From positions 1 through 25,219 of IMG/VR virus record IMGVR_UViG_3300021378_000146: a stretch of 25,219 bases of DNA; one strand, written 5' to 3'. Origin of the DNA: a virus. The translations under genes and the position numbers were made by a program. A model generated the notes under the pieces. That model worked only from the letters and a program-made list of their open reading frames with translations, was not told the origin of the DNA and ran no database searches. This document shows, in pieces, positions 1 through 9,491 of the stretch (position 1 is its first letter; each line of letters opens with the position of its first letter).

Positions 1-3000
1 CCCGATTTGCTTTTTGTTTGTTAAAATCAAAACCTTTTTCTAAATCATTCCAAAGAATATCATTACCTGAAGTGTAAGGAGCGGCTCCATAACGGCCTTC
101 CCACCAACTAGGTTTTTCAGAATATCCAATCATTTCCCACGGAGCAGTATGCGGACGATCTGTATCAAAAAACTTTTTGTAAATCCCTCTCCACGATCCT
201 GGTAAAGTTTCACCGTTAACTGTGTCTAAACCTGAGTTATGATTGTAGGAAAATATTTCCCCTTCTACTGATGTTGTATTATCTAGATAGTTTACTGAAT
301 ATAAGTTAGCCCAGTAATTAAAATCATCATCTAATACACTAGTAAATTGATCTAATGTAAAATCTGTTTTTCTAAATGCACCTGGTTTAAATTCAGTGTT
401 GTCAAATATATCTCTATTATATTCAACTTTGATATTGTTATAAATTCTTTTTTCTAATTCTAATAATAATTCATCTCGGTAATCATTAAACGTTTTAGTT
501 TTACTTCCATCATGCCCTTGAATAATTTTAGTAGGCTTAATATAAGTGTTATCTGTATAAATTTCTGGTGTATACTTTGGATATAATCCTAACTTTGTAG
601 GAGTACTAGGAATAATACTACCAATAGTATTATAATCATAAATTACTACACTATCACCTATTGCTGTTTTCTTAATAAGATTAACTGTGTTATCAATAGT
701 ATCAAAGTTATAATCAACACCATTAATTAAATGTTCACCGTTTAAGTAAACATATACACTTCTATTTGAATTAGTAGTTAGATTAAAGTTACTTTGTATT
801 CCAAAAATTTGTTGTTCAAATGTATTAACTTCGTATGTTGTAGGCGATAAAGATTTACCGTAGCCAGCCATATCACTGTAAAAGTAAGAATTGTTTGAGT
901 TTTGGTTTACAGACATACTATATAATATACTGTCTACATCATCTCTTGGAGCACCTGAAACTTCAATTGTTTCAAACATGTTTAAAAATTGTTGTTTGAA
1001 TACATTGTAATCAAGTGCATTTTTTCTTATAGATTTAATTACATTTGTTTCGCTGTCAACTAGTCCAAAAATTGCAGGTAATAAACTACCTTGGTGTTTT
1101 ACATAACGTGTTCCTGATTTATATAAGTTAGGAATATCTCTAGCATTTGATGTGTTGTTAAACTTACCAGTAACATTATTATTATTACTAAAAATAGTTC
1201 TAACATGATCAGTTACACTACCTAAAGTAAATGTAGTTAGGTCATTATTTTCACTGTTGTTAGTTAAGTTTATAGGCGCTTCGTAAAATCCAAACTGTGT
1301 AGGTACTTCATCAGTGGTAATTTTTATAGTAATTCTTTCGTCTGATGGAATAAATTCTACAGGATTTATATATAATTTTTTACCGTCATCACTTTTTGTT
1401 GTAGTAAATCCTGTATTAGGTTTTAGTATCGTTCCGGCATACTCAACAACAATGTCTTTTGCTGTTAGGTATAGTCCTGGATTAGTAATTGCTGTAACTT
1501 CAATTAATGTTGTTTCGGCGATTGTATCATTAAGTTGTATAACTTTTTGTCTAGTTTTAGTATCAACCAAACTCCATCCTGATTCAAATGTGTTTTCAGT
1601 TAAACTTTTGTTTACTTTAACAACACTGGCCGCTGTGTCTTGTAAAACATTTCCGTCAGTTGTAGAATATACAAAACTATCATTGTCCCAATCAAAGTTG
1701 AAACAAATATCACCAATGTTATTAACATTTTGATATGAAATTGGAAATCCTAAAACAGCATCATTTGCTCCGGTTCCTTGTTTGTAACTTAATAGTTTGT
1801 TACCAACAAAATTTTGTACGCCATATTTTGTATCAGTAAAACTAACACCGTTATTATCAAATAATTCAAACATCGGTGCTTGGTTAATTGTAGTTTTTTG
1901 TTGTCCTTTAATCCATGTTGTTCCATCAAAGTACCAACTAGTGCCTTTATTAGTTACACCGTCAGTAACAACAATACCTGTATTAGTTAAACCGCTTTCA
2001 ACTTCTTCTAAACGCAGTCTTGACTTTCCGCCATGTTTTACAAATGAAACTTCATAAATCTTTCCTGCTACAGTAATGTCAGGGTCTGCTGTAAATGTAA
2101 CACGCATACCTGTTGTTAAATCAACTTGGTCAACATAGTAACCTATTTGTCCTTCAACTTCACTAAATGCATCTGTTGTAACTGTGTCAATTACATCAAT
2201 GTTGCCTAAACCCTGTGTGGCAAAATTGTAAAGTTGCATGTTAGGCCTAAATTCAATAATAGGTCGTTTAGCACGTTGAGTTTCATCTAATACAATATTA
2301 GTATTATTATACTTGGCTGTTGCTTCAATAACTTCTTTATGAAACCATCTGTTATATCTTGACCAAGGATTCTTATCAATACTTGCTCTGTTAATACTAA
2401 CGTACTCTGGAGTTGTTGGTGTACTTTCTCCATCATCATATGGAGTGTCATCAAAACTATCTACATCAAACTCATAATCAAAATTTTGACTATAACCTTC
2501 TGGTGTATCAAACTCTGTTACTGGAGTAAGTGTAATTCCTGTTCCAACACCTTCAACATAATAATTTTTATTTTTATATTTTGACGGTGTTACATTTCCT
2601 GTAAAATTAACTTTTAATCCGTTAGTAAACACAACTCCATTAGAACTTGTGTACTCTGTTTTACCTAAAACTTCTGTAGGAATATCAATGTTTAACTCAT
2701 CAACTGCATCTTTAATTTCAAAAATACCTTGCATTGATTGATGATTAGCACAAGTATAGTAAAGTATGTCTGGTGCGCCTTTTGGAATAGTAAACACAAC
2801 TGTTCCGTTATCAGTACCGTTGTCTGTAACTCCGTCAGTGTATAAATCTGTATTACCTGTAGTTTTTGCAATTTTAATATTAAACGGATGTCCAGGCGCA
2901 TTTACTTCAAACTTATAAGTTGCACCTCTAAACAATTTAATTACAGGATTCTTTGAACTACCATCTGGCGTAAACACATAAGCACCTGAACTATCATTAG

Positions 3001-3523
3001 TAACAGTAAATGCACTTATGCTACCTTCTGCTAATCCTGTAACTGTTACTGGACTAGGACCTTGTGGCAACCAATAGTACTGTCTATAGTTTGCAATTTT
3101 ATCAAAGTCGATATGTGGGTTCCAAGCATAATATTTGCTAGAAAATAAATTGTTATGATTTTTTGTTTCGCTGTTAAAAAAATCTAACTGATTTAATAAA
3201 TCGTCATATGTTGCTAACCATTCTGTTCTATCATCAAAATCATCTCTGATTACAACACTAGGTAATAGGTTATAACGTCTACGATTAGATGTTGGTTCAG
3301 TAAGGTATCTATCCTCCGGCTTTACTGTTGGAGAATATCTACTTCCAACAAAACCGTTAATTTTTTCTAATTGACCTTTACTAATAAGTGTGTCAAATGT
3401 TGCTCCAAGAAACTTTTTATTTGCTTCCGTTCTAAAAAACATTGGAAGTAAATCAGCACTATTTCTAAACTTATCTTTATTGTCCTTGTTAACAGGAGCA
3501 TTGTTGTTGTCACTATATGCCAT
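1..3523 (-). CDS. Giant virion structural protein downstream of gp6 (gp7 position), 3' end outside window
   Basis: The minus-strand frame is open from ATG at 3523 to the window edge, giving at least 1174 codons with no stop. The start shares one base with the gp6 stop (TAATG), and a GGAGG ribosome-binding site lies 12 bases upstream, so translation is probably coupled to gp6. The N-terminal region (LLPMFFRTEANKKFLGATFD, then YRQYYWLPQGP near residue 150) resembles, from memory, long structural proteins of marine T4-like phages. In T4 the gene after 6 is 7, a baseplate wedge protein, but I cannot show homology to gp7. Residues about 165-272 look like a cupredoxin domain, with candidate copper ligands His212, Cys258, His261 and Met264 in a C-x2-H-x2-M pattern. 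The rest is rich in Asn, Thr and Asp, as in beta-rich fibre or baseplate proteins. Role in the baseplate or tail periphery is inferred from context. Confidence 0.85.
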   Translation of the reverse strand, partial: MAYSDNNNAPVNKDNKDKFRNSADLLPMFFRTEANKKFLGATFDTLISKGQLEKINGFVGSRYSPTVKPEDRYLTEPTSNRRRYNLLPSVVIRDDFDDRTEWLATYDDLLNQLDFFNSETKNHNNLFSSKYYAWNPHIDFDKIANYRQYYWLPQGPSPVTVTGLAEGSISAFTVTNDSSGAYVFTPDGSSKNPVIKLFRGATYKFEVNAPGHPFNIKIAKTTGNTDLYTDGVTDNGTDNGTVVFTIPKGAPDILYYTCANHQSMQGIFEIKDAVDELNIDIPTEVLGKTEYTSSNGVVFTNGLKVNFTGNVTPSKYKNKNYYVEGVGTGITLTPVTEFDTPEGYSQNFDYEFDVDSFDDTPYDDGESTPTTPEYVSINRASIDKNPWSRYNRWFHKEVIEATAKYNNTNIVLDETQRAKRPIIEFRPNMQLYNFATQGLGNIDVIDTVTTDAFSEVEGQIGYYVDQVDLTTGMRVTFTADPDITVAGKIYEVSFVKHGGKSRLRLEEVESGLTNTGIVVTDGVTNKGTSWYFDGTTWIKGQQKTTINQAPMFELFDNNGVSFTDTKYGVQNFVGNKLLSYKQGTGANDAVLGFPISYQNVNNIGDICFNFDWDNDSFVYSTTDGNVLQDTAASVVKVNKSLTENTFESGWSLVDTKTRQKVIQLNDTIAETTLIEVTAITNPGLYLTAKDIVVEYAGTILKPNTGFTTTKSDDGKKLYINPVEFIPSDERITIKITTDEVPTQFGFYEAPINLTNNSENNDLTTFTLGSVTDHVRTIFSNNNNVTGKFNNTSNARDIPNLYKSGTRYVKHQGSLLPAIFGLVDSETNVIKSIRKNALDYNVFKQQFLNMFETIEVSGAPRDDVDSILYSMSVNQNSNNSYFYSDMAGYGKSLSPTTYEVNTFEQQIFGIQSNFNLTTNSNRSVYVYLNGEHLINGVDYNFDTIDNTVNLIKKTAIGDSVVIYDYNTIGSIIPSTPTKLGLYPKYTPEIYTDNTYIKPTKIIQGHDGSKTKTFNDYRDELLLELEKRIYNNIKVEYNRDIFDNTEFKPGAFRKTDFTLDQFTSVLDDDFNYWANLYSVNYLDNTTSVEGEIFSYNHNSGLDTVNGETLPGSWRGIYKKFFDTDRPHTAPWEMIGYSEKPSWWEGRYGAAPYTSGNDILWNDLEKGFDFNKQKANR

Positions 3524-6500
3524 TAGTAATTAGAACCTCCGCTACTAGTGGTGTTGGTAGTACTTGTTGTACCTGTTGAAACAGTATTAGTTGTTGTAAC
3601 TATGTTTGTTGATGTAACTGCAACTGTTCCTACTTGTTCAACACTGCTAACAACATTACCTGATGCTTGTAAATTACTTGCTGTTACACTATCGATAATT
3701 TCTATATTATCAACAGTAGCACTGCTTACAAAAATTTCATCTGCTTTACTTTGTATCTGAAATAACGATCCAAAACTTTGTCCGTTACTTCTTGGCACAA
3801 TGACCATGTTTGCTAGGTCAGGTGCAAGATTGTTATGTACAAATGTTGCTAGTTCTGAAAAGTAAAATGTGTCACCAAAGTCCCAATTAGTTACATTAAA
3901 GAATGAATTAATTGCTTCAATTACACCACTTTTCAATTGGTTATCACTAATAGTGCTGTTTGGTCCTCTTACAATTTTGAATTGTGCTTGAAGATCTGTA
4001 TCAGCAGTGGTTCCAAATAATGGTCTGTATTTTACTGAATGGAATATTAATGTATCACTTATTGATTTTATTTTATTTAATTCAGGTTCAAATTGACTTC
4101 TAAGTTGTTCTGAACTTGGTGCTAATGGACGGTATCCTCCATTTACAAGCCATGTTCTAAAGTCATTGTCATATGACTCAGTTAACATATAGATATCTAT
4201 TAAATTAGTTTTACTAGGATCTAACCTTCTATCATTTTCTGCATTATGAATATACTGGAATTTAATATCTGATCTTCCTGGTTTTGCAAAGTATGTGTTG
4301 TTTAACTCTAGTACTCCTCTAGTTGCACTATAAGACTTAATAACATTTTCTGTAGAACTATAAAAGTAAAATAGTTGTCCATCGGTATAATCTGCAAGTG
4401 CTGGAATACTTGTTTCTTTATCAAAAATTATAAAATTACTTGCATCTACTTTTTTAGCAACTGTATAATTTCCAACAACAGTATTTTGGAAAAATACAAA
4501 TTTGTCTTGATATCCCCTAGCATCTGTTGATTCTGGTGCAACAACATTTATAAAACTATCTGGGTCATCAATCATTCCGTCATCATCTGAATCGTATAAG
4601 TTTACTTGTACTCTGTTCGTATCTTCAAACCCGTCTGTGTTTCTAATTGCTCCAGTAATTTCCCATGGATAATCTTTTGTTAAGATTGAACTAAGAATTG
4701 GATCTTCGTTTACTTTAAGAATTTTAATTTGATCCTTAATTACTAATCCTGTTTTAGGATCATATGTTTTTCCTGTAGCATCAACATAAAATTGTACAAG
4801 GTCTTGACTTTCAAACCTATAATCTAGTCCTCTGTATGAAACTGTGTATGTTTCACCGTCGGTTTCAAATAGTACAAGCCAACTCTTGTCTGCTTTAGTT
4901 CCTGATAAATCACCTTCTCTATCTAAACTAAATGGATCTAATGTATTAGCATTAGCATTAGCAATAATTTTCCATGTTAGCGTAGATTGATCATAACGCA
5001 ATCCAAAGTTTTTATTTGAAAATACTAAGTCAACTATTTCTGTTTCAATATCACTTGGTAAGTCTGTTACTATGTTAGGTACAATCTCACTTGGTATTGC
5101 TAGTGCTGGTACTTTCTCTGTAATTACAATTGGTCCTGTTCCGTCATCTAATGCACCTAGTCCACCGTTAGACCCGTCACCAATAACATTTGCAACTTTG
5201 ACCCAAATATAATCACTAGTTAATTTTGTTTTAGTTGTTGTAAGTTCTCCATTAGGTAGAAAATATCTACCACTTGGTGGAACAAATTTAATCATACTAT
5301 CAGTTGCAATAAACCTAAAGTTGTTTCCTGTAAATGAACCAACTGTAATAGGTGCGTTATTCACTGTGTTTCTAAAATATCCTGTTGATCCAAGACTTGT
5401 GTTTGTTGATTTAACCCAATCAATGTTTAATTCTGCTGTTTGTATTCTAGGAAATTTATCATAGTAAAAACTTTTAGTTCCTATGCCTGCAATAATAGGT
5501 TCAATATTATTTCTTAAAATACCTAATACATCATTTCTTGTACTAAATGTAAAATTAAAATCTATTTCGTAATCATTTTTATAAAGTATTCCATCATCAG
5601 CCATTATGTTTGTGCTGGAATATTTTCCAGTTGGATCTTTAATTTCATACTGTCTTGAAATACCACTACTTGCTCTGTTTACTGCTTTTGATTTAACAAC
5701 TTGTGGATTAGACGTTAAAGGTAAAGTGTTGTAGTCTTCACCTGTAATCATTCTGTTTTGTGTGTAATATGTTTGAGGCGCATTGTTTCTAATACTAGTG
5801 ACACTTTCTGTAGCACTAGCATTTGTAACTGTAGACTGCAACGCACATTGAACTGTTAGTGTATTTCTTTGTCCACTTTTTGAAGTGTAAGGAATATCAA
5901 CAATAATATTTTGCATGTCTGCTGGTCTAATTGTGTATGTTAACCCATTTGAAACTCTGTAGTAAACTCTGAACGAACCATTAGGTAAATCACCAAACGT
6001 TCCATCTGCAAAATTTAAACTAACTTTGTCTTGGTCTCTTGAAATTACAGAATAAATTTTTCTATTATCTTTTGCTTCTGAATTATAAATAGCGTTTGTT
6101 CCAACAACACTATCAAGTTTTGTCCATTGTTCTTTATAGTTTCCAAATTGATCTAATTCCCATAACCAAACATCATCGTTATTAATGTTAGGTGTGTTTA
6201 AATTAATTACTTCATTGTTAGAAGGATCTGAAATTGAAAACGGTGAAGTATAAGTTTCACCTTGTTTAAAGTTTAAAAAGAATCCTGTGTTTTCTGAACT
6301 ATTACCTCTCTTGTCATTTCTATATAATAATCCTAAAGTGTTTCCTGGCAATGGAGTTTCTTCAACTATATTACCTTGATTTAAATTAGCACTTACAATA
6401 TTAAATGATGTTTGTAACCCTGCAACAGTTTTACTAAATTTGTATGTTGGAATATCTGAATTAGTTGTATTAACTTTGTATTGATCTGTTTGAATTCCTC

Positions 6501-7038
6501 CAACTGCATCACTAGCATTTGGTTTTCCAAAAACAGTTGTCCCTTGGAAACTATTATTCATAATTGTATTGATCTGCTCTAACCAGTTTACATTTGAATC
6601 GTCATTCCATAAAATAAATCTATTACGTAACTGTGTTCCGTTACTGTCAGTTAAATTCTGTGTGGTTTGTATTCCTGTAATTTTTAATAGTCCTGTAGCA
6701 CATTGGTTACGTTTATTGTTATAACCTACTAATCTTGCAAGACGTAATACACTTTCTTTTTTCTGTGCTGTTTCAATAAAGTTTTCTCTAGCATTTAAGT
6801 CAACTCTATAAGATAAACTTTGCCCTAAAAATGCAATTACATCAATTAATGCAAGATATTCACTTGATTCAATATAATCGTTAAAATCTTCTGGATAATT
6901 TTTACGTAAGTAATTAATCATCGTCCTACGTATAGTAGGGAAATCGTAAGAACTAAAGTCAGCATCAGTGAAAGATCGATAGATCTTACTCCAATCCTGG
7001 TTTACTAAAAGTGAATTTTGTCTATCATAACTTGCCAT
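3523..7038 (-). CDS. 6: Baseplate wedge subunit gp6
   Basis: This 1171-residue protein is the gp6 type of baseplate wedge component, which in T4 forms the ring around the hub and rearranges during sheath contraction. The N-terminal 150 residues carry the recognisable gp6 pattern (RRTMINYLRKNYPEDFNDYI, then SSEYLALIDVIAFLGQSLSY and DLNARENFIETA). It is much longer than T4 gp6 (about 660 residues), so extra domains are present. Residues 816-827 read DSDDDGMIDDPD, a good EF-hand-type calcium loop. The last 50 or so residues are a Thr/Ser-rich low-complexity tail. It lies 39 bases after gp25 and its stop overlaps the next start. An AAGG ribosome-binding site sits about 11 bases before the ATG. 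Identity is confident; the roles of the added segments are unknown. Confidence 0.9.
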   Translation of the reverse strand: MASYDRQNSLLVNQDWSKIYRSFTDADFSSYDFPTIRRTMINYLRKNYPEDFNDYIESSEYLALIDVIAFLGQSLSYRVDLNARENFIETAQKKESVLRLARLVGYNNKRNQCATGLLKITGIQTTQNLTDSNGTQLRNRFILWNDDSNVNWLEQINTIMNNSFQGTTVFGKPNASDAVGGIQTDQYKVNTTNSDIPTYKFSKTVAGLQTSFNIVSANLNQGNIVEETPLPGNTLGLLYRNDKRGNSSENTGFFLNFKQGETYTSPFSISDPSNNEVINLNTPNINNDDVWLWELDQFGNYKEQWTKLDSVVGTNAIYNSEAKDNRKIYSVISRDQDKVSLNFADGTFGDLPNGSFRVYYRVSNGLTYTIRPADMQNIIVDIPYTSKSGQRNTLTVQCALQSTVTNASATESVTSIRNNAPQTYYTQNRMITGEDYNTLPLTSNPQVVKSKAVNRASSGISRQYEIKDPTGKYSSTNIMADDGILYKNDYEIDFNFTFSTRNDVLGILRNNIEPIIAGIGTKSFYYDKFPRIQTAELNIDWVKSTNTSLGSTGYFRNTVNNAPITVGSFTGNNFRFIATDSMIKFVPPSGRYFLPNGELTTTKTKLTSDYIWVKVANVIGDGSNGGLGALDDGTGPIVITEKVPALAIPSEIVPNIVTDLPSDIETEIVDLVFSNKNFGLRYDQSTLTWKIIANANANTLDPFSLDREGDLSGTKADKSWLVLFETDGETYTVSYRGLDYRFESQDLVQFYVDATGKTYDPKTGLVIKDQIKILKVNEDPILSSILTKDYPWEITGAIRNTDGFEDTNRVQVNLYDSDDDGMIDDPDSFINVVAPESTDARGYQDKFVFFQNTVVGNYTVAKKVDASNFIIFDKETSIPALADYTDGQLFYFYSSTENVIKSYSATRGVLELNNTYFAKPGRSDIKFQYIHNAENDRRLDPSKTNLIDIYMLTESYDNDFRTWLVNGGYRPLAPSSEQLRSQFEPELNKIKSISDTLIFHSVKYRPLFGTTADTDLQAQFKIVRGPNSTISDNQLKSGVIEAINSFFNVTNWDFGDTFYFSELATFVHNNLAPDLANMVIVPRSNGQSFGSLFQIQSKADEIFVSSATVDNIEIIDSVTASNLQASGNVVSSVEQVGTVAVTSTNIVTTTNTVSTGTTSTTNTTSSGGSNY

Positions 7039-7077
7039 GCAAATATTTACCTTAAATTATAAACTGCGTATTTTATT

Positions 7078-7515
7078 TTATGCCATCGATAAGCCACTAT
7101 TTCGATCAAACGTATATACCATTTGTTCTAGTTGATTGTAGTCTTTAAAGTTAATTTCAATAACAATTTGTACACCAGTTTGCTGTTCAAAAATTGAAAT
7201 ATTTTCAACTAAAACCCTTGGATCTGATCTAAGGACTTCTTTAACGTCATTTTGTAATAATTCAGTTGTTTCTTCTGTTAACGGTTCGTGTATTAGATCC
7301 CATATAATACTACCAAAATTTGGATTGTAGATTTTCTCACCTTTTCTAATATTAAAGTGATTCAACAAATCCTGTTTGATTAAGTTTATATCGTATAATG
7401 AAAAACTCTTACTATCGTCACTAACCGTACTCGTGCCTTTGTAAATTTGACTAGTTTGCTGTGTTTGAACTACGTCTGTTTTTCCGTCTACATTGATTTC
7501 TTTATACTGTGCCAT
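7078..7515 (-). CDS. 25: Baseplate wedge subunit gp25
   Basis: This 145-residue protein matches the gp25-like family, sheath-initiating baseplate proteins shared by contractile phages and type VI secretion systems (T4 gp25 is about 132 residues). The diagnostic core is near residues 48-80: DLLNHFNIRKGEKIYNPNFG followed by SIIWDLIHEPLTEET. In this position gp25 would join the wedge to the first sheath ring. The first 35 residues are a hydrophilic extension. The gene follows gp5 by 17 bases and precedes gp6, matching a typical T4-like 5-25-6 order. The ribosome-binding site is weak (GTGGG), so translation may depend partly on readthrough from gp5. Confidence 0.92.
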   Translation of the reverse strand: MAQYKEINVDGKTDVVQTQQTSQIYKGTSTVSDDSKSFSLYDINLIKQDLLNHFNIRKGEKIYNPNFGSIIWDLIHEPLTEETTELLQNDVKEVLRSDPRVLVENISIFEQQTGVQIVIEINFKDYNQLEQMVYTFDRNSGLSMA

Positions 7516-7532
7516 ACTGCTATTTACCCACT

Positions 7533-9491
7533 TTACTTACCACTGGTTTCTCTATCTGTATTAGACGCTGTAGTTTCTATACCATCGCCTGCTTCATGTC
7601 CGGGCCAAGGTTCATGCATAGGTACACGCTTCATTATACTATACAACACATCGTCTGATTGATAGTATGCTTCATTCCACGGTTTACTAGGATCAGTAAT
7701 TGGATTTTCGTAAACACCAAAATCAGTACCATTTGCTCCGCCGACTGCACTTGTATCAAAAGGAAATGGTATGTTAGTTGCTAACGCACTTAACACAATA
7801 GGCTCTGCCGGTGGTTGTACTGGTCCAGGCAAGTTTAAGTGTACTGCACTTGTTCCATCTATGAACACAGTTTGAGGTGTTTGTATATTAATGTTATCTG
7901 CAAATGCTTTTAAATTAATAGATCCTGTAATACTTGTTGCATTTATTTTTCCTTTAGCATGTATATCAATATTACCAAGCATAGGTCCTGCAATATTTGT
8001 ATCTATTTTTATGTCACCATGCACAGTCTTAGGAACAACAGGCGGAATAATTTCCCAAAACAATCCCGGAGAAGGAGGAACTTTAACACCCGGAGTATTA
8101 GGTACCATGTTTTGTTGTAATGCTTTATAAAATAATGTACCAAATATTACAGTTTCGCCTTTGTAATATGTTCTTCCTGGGTTGTATGTTTGTGCATTCC
8201 AAATTTGATTTTCTAGTACGTTTGTTTTAATTTCTAAACCAGTACCGTGACTTTGTCTCATTCCATACTGCGAAACTATATCAATCTCTCCTGATCTAAT
8301 CTTTGTATTAATTTTGTTTGAAATATCTAAATTAGTTGTGTTTATACTTAGATCATTAGTTGACACTGTCATGTTTGTACCTACTAAATCTAAGAATCCT
8401 CTTGAATCTATTACAGTATCTTGTTTTCCAATTAGTCTTAATTGATCTGCTTCAATTTGTGTTCTTTCAATGCCTTTAATGTTAAGGTGTCTACCTGCTT
8501 CAAAATTAAGATCTCTATCTGCACGAAAATTAAAATCTGCTTCACTATGGATACTAACACTATCTTTAGCATACATATCAATTTTACCTTCTTTGGTCAT
8601 TTCAATCCAAGCAGTACCATTTTGATTACCGATATAAACCATCTCTGATGTATCATGAAATAATATTTGTGCACCTTTACTTGATCTTATTCTTACTAGA
8701 TTATTGTTTCCTCCAGTATCGCCGTCATCCATAACAAATGTATGACCGCCTAGTCTTGTTAGGTTCATAGGTTTTTTAGTGGCTACGCCGCCGGTATCTA
8801 TAGTTGGTATAAGATCCTGTGATTCTCCTACTCCGCCTGGAGTATTAAATCCAATCATTTTAGAATCGTTATCTCTAAGAATAGATGATGTTGATGATCC
8901 CCTAATTGTATCTACTAACAGTCCTTGTTTTTTTAAAACTTTTGCAAAAGGATGAATTGCACGTTTTGCTTTATCTGTAGTTACACGACCATCATAGGTA
9001 CTAGCATTTTTTTCACTTGCTGGCATTCCAACAGGACTAGCATACTCGTCTAAGTCTGATTTTTTACCAGTAACTTGATCACTACGTGCTGGTTCTGGAA
9101 TAGTTTGTCCTAGTCCTGGTGGCATAATAGCACCTAACCAAACTCCTCTAGTTGAATCTTTGTTTGGTGTTGCTATAATACCTCTAGTACCAATTTGCGG
9201 TGTAGGTACAACCATACCACTTGCTGTTTGAGTATCTTCAAACGAATCAATATTATCTCCGCCAGCATTAACGGGTTTGTATGAAGCATGAGGACTGAGC
9301 ATCATCACTTCGACTTCACCTTGATCATTATAGTCATTACCTATACGTACAACTCTAATAGTACCTTGACCGCCAGTACCTGTTACTTCTGCTTCAGATA
9401 TGCTAGAAAATAAACCAAACTCAAGTTCTGATCTATCTTTAGGTCGTTGTACCCTATTAGTTTTTTGACTTTTTAGAAAAACTCCACTCAT
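7533..9491 (-). CDS. 5: Baseplate central spike/hub protein gp5 without lysozyme domain
   Basis: This 652-residue protein has the gp5/VgrG plan. Residues about 30-125 form an OB-fold-like region (TIRVVRIGNDYNDQGEVEVM, then GTRGIIATPNKDSTRGVWLG). Residues about 245-430 and 490-560 are short repeating strands typical of the trimeric beta-helix needle (KIDMYAKDSVSIHSEADFNF, DLNFEAGRHLNIKG). No T4-lysozyme-like domain is visible between the OB fold and the helix, unlike T4 gp5. Residues about 430-482 interrupt the helix with a compact module resembling carbohydrate-binding family 5/12 (W431, YNPGRTYYKGETVIFG, FYKALQQN, W479). The start overlaps the previous stop as ATGA and has an AAGGA ribosome-binding site. 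It should form the membrane-piercing tip; cell-wall digestion would need another protein. Confidence 0.88.
   Translation of the reverse strand: MSGVFLKSQKTNRVQRPKDRSELEFGLFSSISEAEVTGTGGQGTIRVVRIGNDYNDQGEVEVMMLSPHASYKPVNAGGDNIDSFEDTQTASGMVVPTPQIGTRGIIATPNKDSTRGVWLGAIMPPGLGQTIPEPARSDQVTGKKSDLDEYASPVGMPASEKNASTYDGRVTTDKAKRAIHPFAKVLKKQGLLVDTIRGSSTSSILRDNDSKMIGFNTPGGVGESQDLIPTIDTGGVATKKPMNLTRLGGHTFVMDDGDTGGNNNLVRIRSSKGAQILFHDTSEMVYIGNQNGTAWIEMTKEGKIDMYAKDSVSIHSEADFNFRADRDLNFEAGRHLNIKGIERTQIEADQLRLIGKQDTVIDSRGFLDLVGTNMTVSTNDLSINTTNLDISNKINTKIRSGEIDIVSQYGMRQSHGTGLEIKTNVLENQIWNAQTYNPGRTYYKGETVIFGTLFYKALQQNMVPNTPGVKVPPSPGLFWEIIPPVVPKTVHGDIKIDTNIAGPMLGNIDIHAKGKINATSITGSINLKAFADNINIQTPQTVFIDGTSAVHLNLPGPVQPPAEPIVLSALATNIPFPFDTSAVGGANGTDFGVYENPITDPSKPWNEAYYQSDDVLYSIMKRVPMHEPWPGHEAGDGIETTASNTDRETSGK

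Noticed and set aside
1314-2057. Plus-strand frames of 139 and 86 codons inside the giant structural gene
   Set aside because: They lie opposite a continuous minus-strand coding frame and read as hydrophobic, low-information translations.
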